From positions 1 through 6,342 of the forward strand of contig NJDO01000110.1 of NCBI GenBank assembly GCA_002254385.1: a stretch of DNA of 6,342 nucleotides. The letters run 5' to 3'. The DNA is from Thermoplasmatales archaeon ex4484_6 (GTDB taxonomy: Archaea > Thermoplasmatota > Penumbrarchaeia > Penumbrarchaeales > Penumbrarchaeaceae). The notes under the pieces are model-generated. The model made no database searches, was not told where the DNA came from, and saw nothing but the letters and a program-made list of their open reading frames with translations. Shown piece after piece: positions 4,901 through 6,342 of this stretch (positions are counted from its first letter, which is position 1; each line of letters opens with the position of its first letter). The translations under genes were made by a program, and so were the position numbers.

Positions 4901-6342
4901 GATGAGGTGGCCGTTACCGAGCCGGATACGGATGAGGTACATATTCTGAGCAGAACGGGTCAGCTGCTGGAAACGATCAATCTCGGTAATATCCGTACAT
5001 TCGCAAGGATCGGGTTTGCCGACATGGATGGAGATGGATACGGAGATTTCATAATCTGTGACAGCCAGAGGGTACTTGGTTATGCCGGACCGGATTGGAC
5101 CAGTTTCTATCTCCTTCCGAACTGGGACGGCTTCCCTTCAACATCCGGTTTCACCGCCGGGGATATCGGATCGGATGGTGGTGGAAGGTTCGTCATTATT
5201 CATCCCGACAGTGCCGGTTCCACGATCTCATCCTACTGCTACAGGTATTCGGAGGAACACGGATGGGAAACATATTACGGAGCCGTTTCCCTCATGACCT
5301 TTGCAGTTCCGCCCGTTGCCCTCACACACGCGGAGATGATGGGGGACGGGGGGCCTCCGGAGCTTGTGTTGATTTCCAACGGACTGCTTAGGATAATCGA
5401 CCTTGAAAGGATCCCGGACCGGTTCCGCGACCTCATCTCTCCAGAGATGCCGGGTAAGGATATTATCTTCTACAGGGATCACGGTTCGGAGACCGAATGG
5501 ATCTCGGTGATCAACTCGAGCAGCATGGCGAATATCTCCTTCGATTCATCGATCCACAGACCCGTGATATTCGGGTCAGCCTGCAGTACCGGGAATTTCG
5601 TGGAGACCGATGACAGCTTCGCCGAAGCATGCATGAAGGCCGGGGCAGGTGTGTATATTGGTGCGACCATTCCTTCCTACCGGAACCTTAACAACTTTGC
5701 CAGCAGAATGATCAAGGATTTCGTGAATGGGACCCCCATCGGCTTGGCTTTCAGGGAAGTGGAACGCTCGCTGATAGATCGGGGGTCAAGATGCTGGGCA
5801 GACAAATACAACCTGTATGGGGATCCGGCTTTCGGGACGGACGGTCGTCCGGTGACACTGTCCAGGGTCAATACGCTGAAGTTGTTCCATATGACACGTT
5901 CGCAGGGGTCAATAGAATTGAACGTTGCCGAACCGGAGTTCAGGGAGACAGGGGAAGGTCTGCAGGCCGTCCTTGAAGGGGAAGCGTACACGGGATCGGG
6001 GAACACTCCGTACATCCCTTATGTCAGCTTCGATGTGGATCTCGGATCCGACAGGGTCATATCCAATATCTCGGTGTCGATGCTGTCGAACTGGACCTAT
6101 TATGAGGGTCTCTTCCTGGGAACCGGAAACATTTCGGCCACGGACGGAACTGGAAGGGCTCCGGACGAGGGATTGCCCGATTCCTATCTGTCCTGGATCC
6201 CGGAGGAGCTTTTCGACTGGAGGAGGTCCGAGCTTCCGAACGGGAATGCATCGATCACGTTGCGGCTCTTCCCGTTCCAGTATGACACGGTCTCGGGGAT
6301 CGGGAGGTTCTGCGGAAGATGGAGCCTCGGTATCGGGACGGT
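1919..6342 (+). CDS. Giant secreted gingipain-like cysteine peptidase (family C25) with a beta-propeller inserted in the catalytic domain; C-terminus beyond the right edge
   Basis: The frame is open from 1919 to the window end (1474 complete codons, no stop). The ATG at 1919 gives MRKLMTACGILLALMMIS, a good signal peptide with likely cleavage after residue 25. The in-frame ATGs at 1931 (loses the basic residues) and 1895 (upstream of the expected transcript start) are weaker. Domains in order: CARDB-like 37-131; CARDB 138-233, ending in the typical 'ETNESNN'; FN3-like 240-330; two Ig-like modules about 349-427 and 432-525; DUF11-like 533-649; then the C25 peptidase. Its first half (about 685-880) has 'YLLVTNP', 'ILGENYVIP' (762-770), 'SDQDY' (779-783) and 'GRF' (797-799), matching gingipain R in order. 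Its second half (about 1166-1305) holds H1188 in 'FYRDHGSETEW' and C1222 in 'GSACSTGNF', the expected catalytic dyad, and ends with 'LYGDPAF'. Between them lies an FG-GAP-like insert. Residues 1306-1474 are further beta-sandwich with 'FPFQYDTVSG'. It probably degrades extracellular protein; P1 specificity cannot be read. No N-terminal gingipain prodomain is evident. Confidence 0.92.
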   Translation, partial: MRKLMTACGILLALMMISPVGSITADTDQGSRASSGPDFIVADIWQGAEMWMIGCTIENLGDTYHDYIYVNLSVNDRYNQSYNILWVGGSSPQNVTFEAGYDYIDGQLKVQVTVEPVSGTDINLSNNIRVETWDLIGPDLLVESIFVHPISMNLTAVVANEGLADLHEPFHMTLFINGTYLYNVMFTDSLPRGETAYIPLSYTWNGKSRLNCSVFVDGWSEVIETNESNNHYYRILESWPDFNFVNPPSISELNPTNATLTWNCSIPAKWSVQWSTYPWMGRIPEVLSRRRNGTIKFASLRDQTYYIYYVVGVDDYGRRLEGSGWFVTPQGPGAEGPTGSFNENGSWSFSPWTELPLNAWDDRGIESIEVLLDGYPVGNFSPLGARSVDGIPLDLGVIADGNHSISFLVKDVEGNERMIHGNMTWQRPDMGQYPAIGFMNEFRPLYEGLSLLSALVEDPDGIQRVTWYVDGEVVYVDEPPDGATTYSSNFFWNTELVANGYHTVIAEVLSTLGKSSSIISELHVNNEVEQEEPDLEMVRLPLRSEGTVVNVSFSVNNLGSDTAERIEIRDNIEGFVPISGFIEAHSIDDDATVWTVKMDGGSIEPGETRTISFECVPMMNMHDRRTIGWPMLLTGFPRRFYTTKLSWSIPDSSTTYVSYKMLSAAYFEDGSDLDEGTMSILSDANYLLVTNPARLFDVMVPRADADTLLIKGTTLASLKTGVVAFLDPDDPFTLSSGGVRFILNNMADDLHPRFRTNGYIAILGENYVIPTGIYPVTGSDQDYTNLEGGDLPNIIVGRFIGDSVSEIMPQLDTAIGMARGELVNDPTGSALLLSGGYNGEEAFMSNTEDLKSYMEPKMDSVTTHHIHELLNLSTMELDLQVFDGWMAAGDLDGDGKGEIAVLDPLNTSVHIIHPDTETRETHSISGVLNGRILAAQIDEDPELEMIILSGIGSGTQPVGSMKVYDQPFTLLWTRQIIYGVGSEACVLDFDGDGLDEVAVTEPDTDEVHILSRTGQLLETINLGNIRTFARIGFADMDGDGYGDFIICDSQRVLGYAGPDWTSFYLLPNWDGFPSTSGFTAGDIGSDGGGRFVIIHPDSAGSTISSYCYRYSEEHGWETYYGAVSLMTFAVPPVALTHAEMMGDGGPPELVLISNGLLRIIDLERIPDRFRDLISPEMPGKDIIFYRDHGSETEWISVINSSSMANISFDSSIHRPVIFGSACSTGNFVETDDSFAEACMKAGAGVYIGATIPSYRNLNNFASRMIKDFVNGTPIGLAFREVERSLIDRGSRCWADKYNLYGDPAFGTDGRPVTLSRVNTLKLFHMTRSQGSIELNVAEPEFRETGEGLQAVLEGEAYTGSGNTPYIPYVSFDVDLGSDRVISNISVSMLSNWTYYEGLFLGTGNISATDGTGRAPDEGLPDSYLSWIPEELFDWRRSELPNGNASITLRLFPFQYDTVSGIGRFCGRWSLGIGT
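4571..5407 (+). other. FG-GAP/VCBS-like beta-propeller insert (residues 885-1163) within the C25 peptidase domain
   Basis: Six repeats carry a calcium-loop-like motif followed by an acidic or polar residue and three hydrophobics. Three are canonical DxDxDG: D890-D892-D894, D988-D990-D992 and D1035-D1037-D1039. Three are degenerate: DEDPELE at 938-944, DIGSDGGG at 1082-1089 and EMMGDGGPPE at 1139-1148. The residue before each hydrophobic triplet falls at 898, 944, 996, 1043, 1090 and 1148, spacings of 46, 52, 47, 47 and 58. That periodicity fits FG-GAP/VCBS blades as in integrin-type propellers. A seventh blade may be too degenerate to see. The motif residues are seen directly; propeller folding and calcium binding are inferred from the family. 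Confidence 0.75.

Noticed and set aside
3890..4942. Minus-strand open frame of 350 codons
   Set aside because: It lies wholly inside the C25 peptidase gene on the opposite strand. Its translation is rich in His, Arg, Gly and Ile with no recognisable domain, as expected from a shadow of a real gene.

Overview
The window looks archaeal, most likely from a Thermoplasmatota-type lineage. Three genes are each preceded by a TATA-box-like element about 40-60 bases before the start codon rather than by a strong Shine-Dalgarno sequence. One protein ends in a PGF-CTERM-like archaeosortase sorting signal. All three proteins are exported and rich in N-x-S/T sequons. The lineage is inferred from style and content: sediment archaea such as MBG-D are known for gingipain-like secreted peptidases. 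No phylogenetic marker is present.

Layout. Bases 1-670 (minus strand) hold the N-terminal 223 residues of a secreted parallel beta-helix protein that continues beyond the left edge. Bases 671-1056 are a divergent intergenic region with a promoter for each side and a run of nine G. Bases 1057-1794 (plus strand) encode a complete 245-residue surface protein: signal peptide, a DOMON/CBM9-like beta-sandwich with a calcium-loop-like DxDxDG motif, a GDDDT repeat linker, and a PGF-CTERM tail. Bases 1795-1918 are a short intergenic region with a GC hairpin, a TATA box and an inverted repeat over the expected transcription start. From 1919 to the right edge one uninterrupted frame of at least 1474 codons encodes a giant secreted peptidase of family C25 (gingipain-like).

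The C25 protein is the main content. Its N-terminal half is a string of beta-sandwich modules: two CARDB, one FN3-like, two Ig-like and one DUF11-like. The catalytic domain follows with a gingipain-type His (H1188) and Cys (C1222), 34 residues apart. It is split by an insertion of about 280 residues made of six FG-GAP/VCBS-like calcium-loop repeats, which probably form a beta-propeller. I consider this split architecture the most interesting thing here.

Together the genes look like a cell-surface or extracellular set: a large peptidase, an anchored surface protein and a beta-helix protein that may bind polymers or other surface components. The shared function is inferred from location and export signals, not shown by the sequence.
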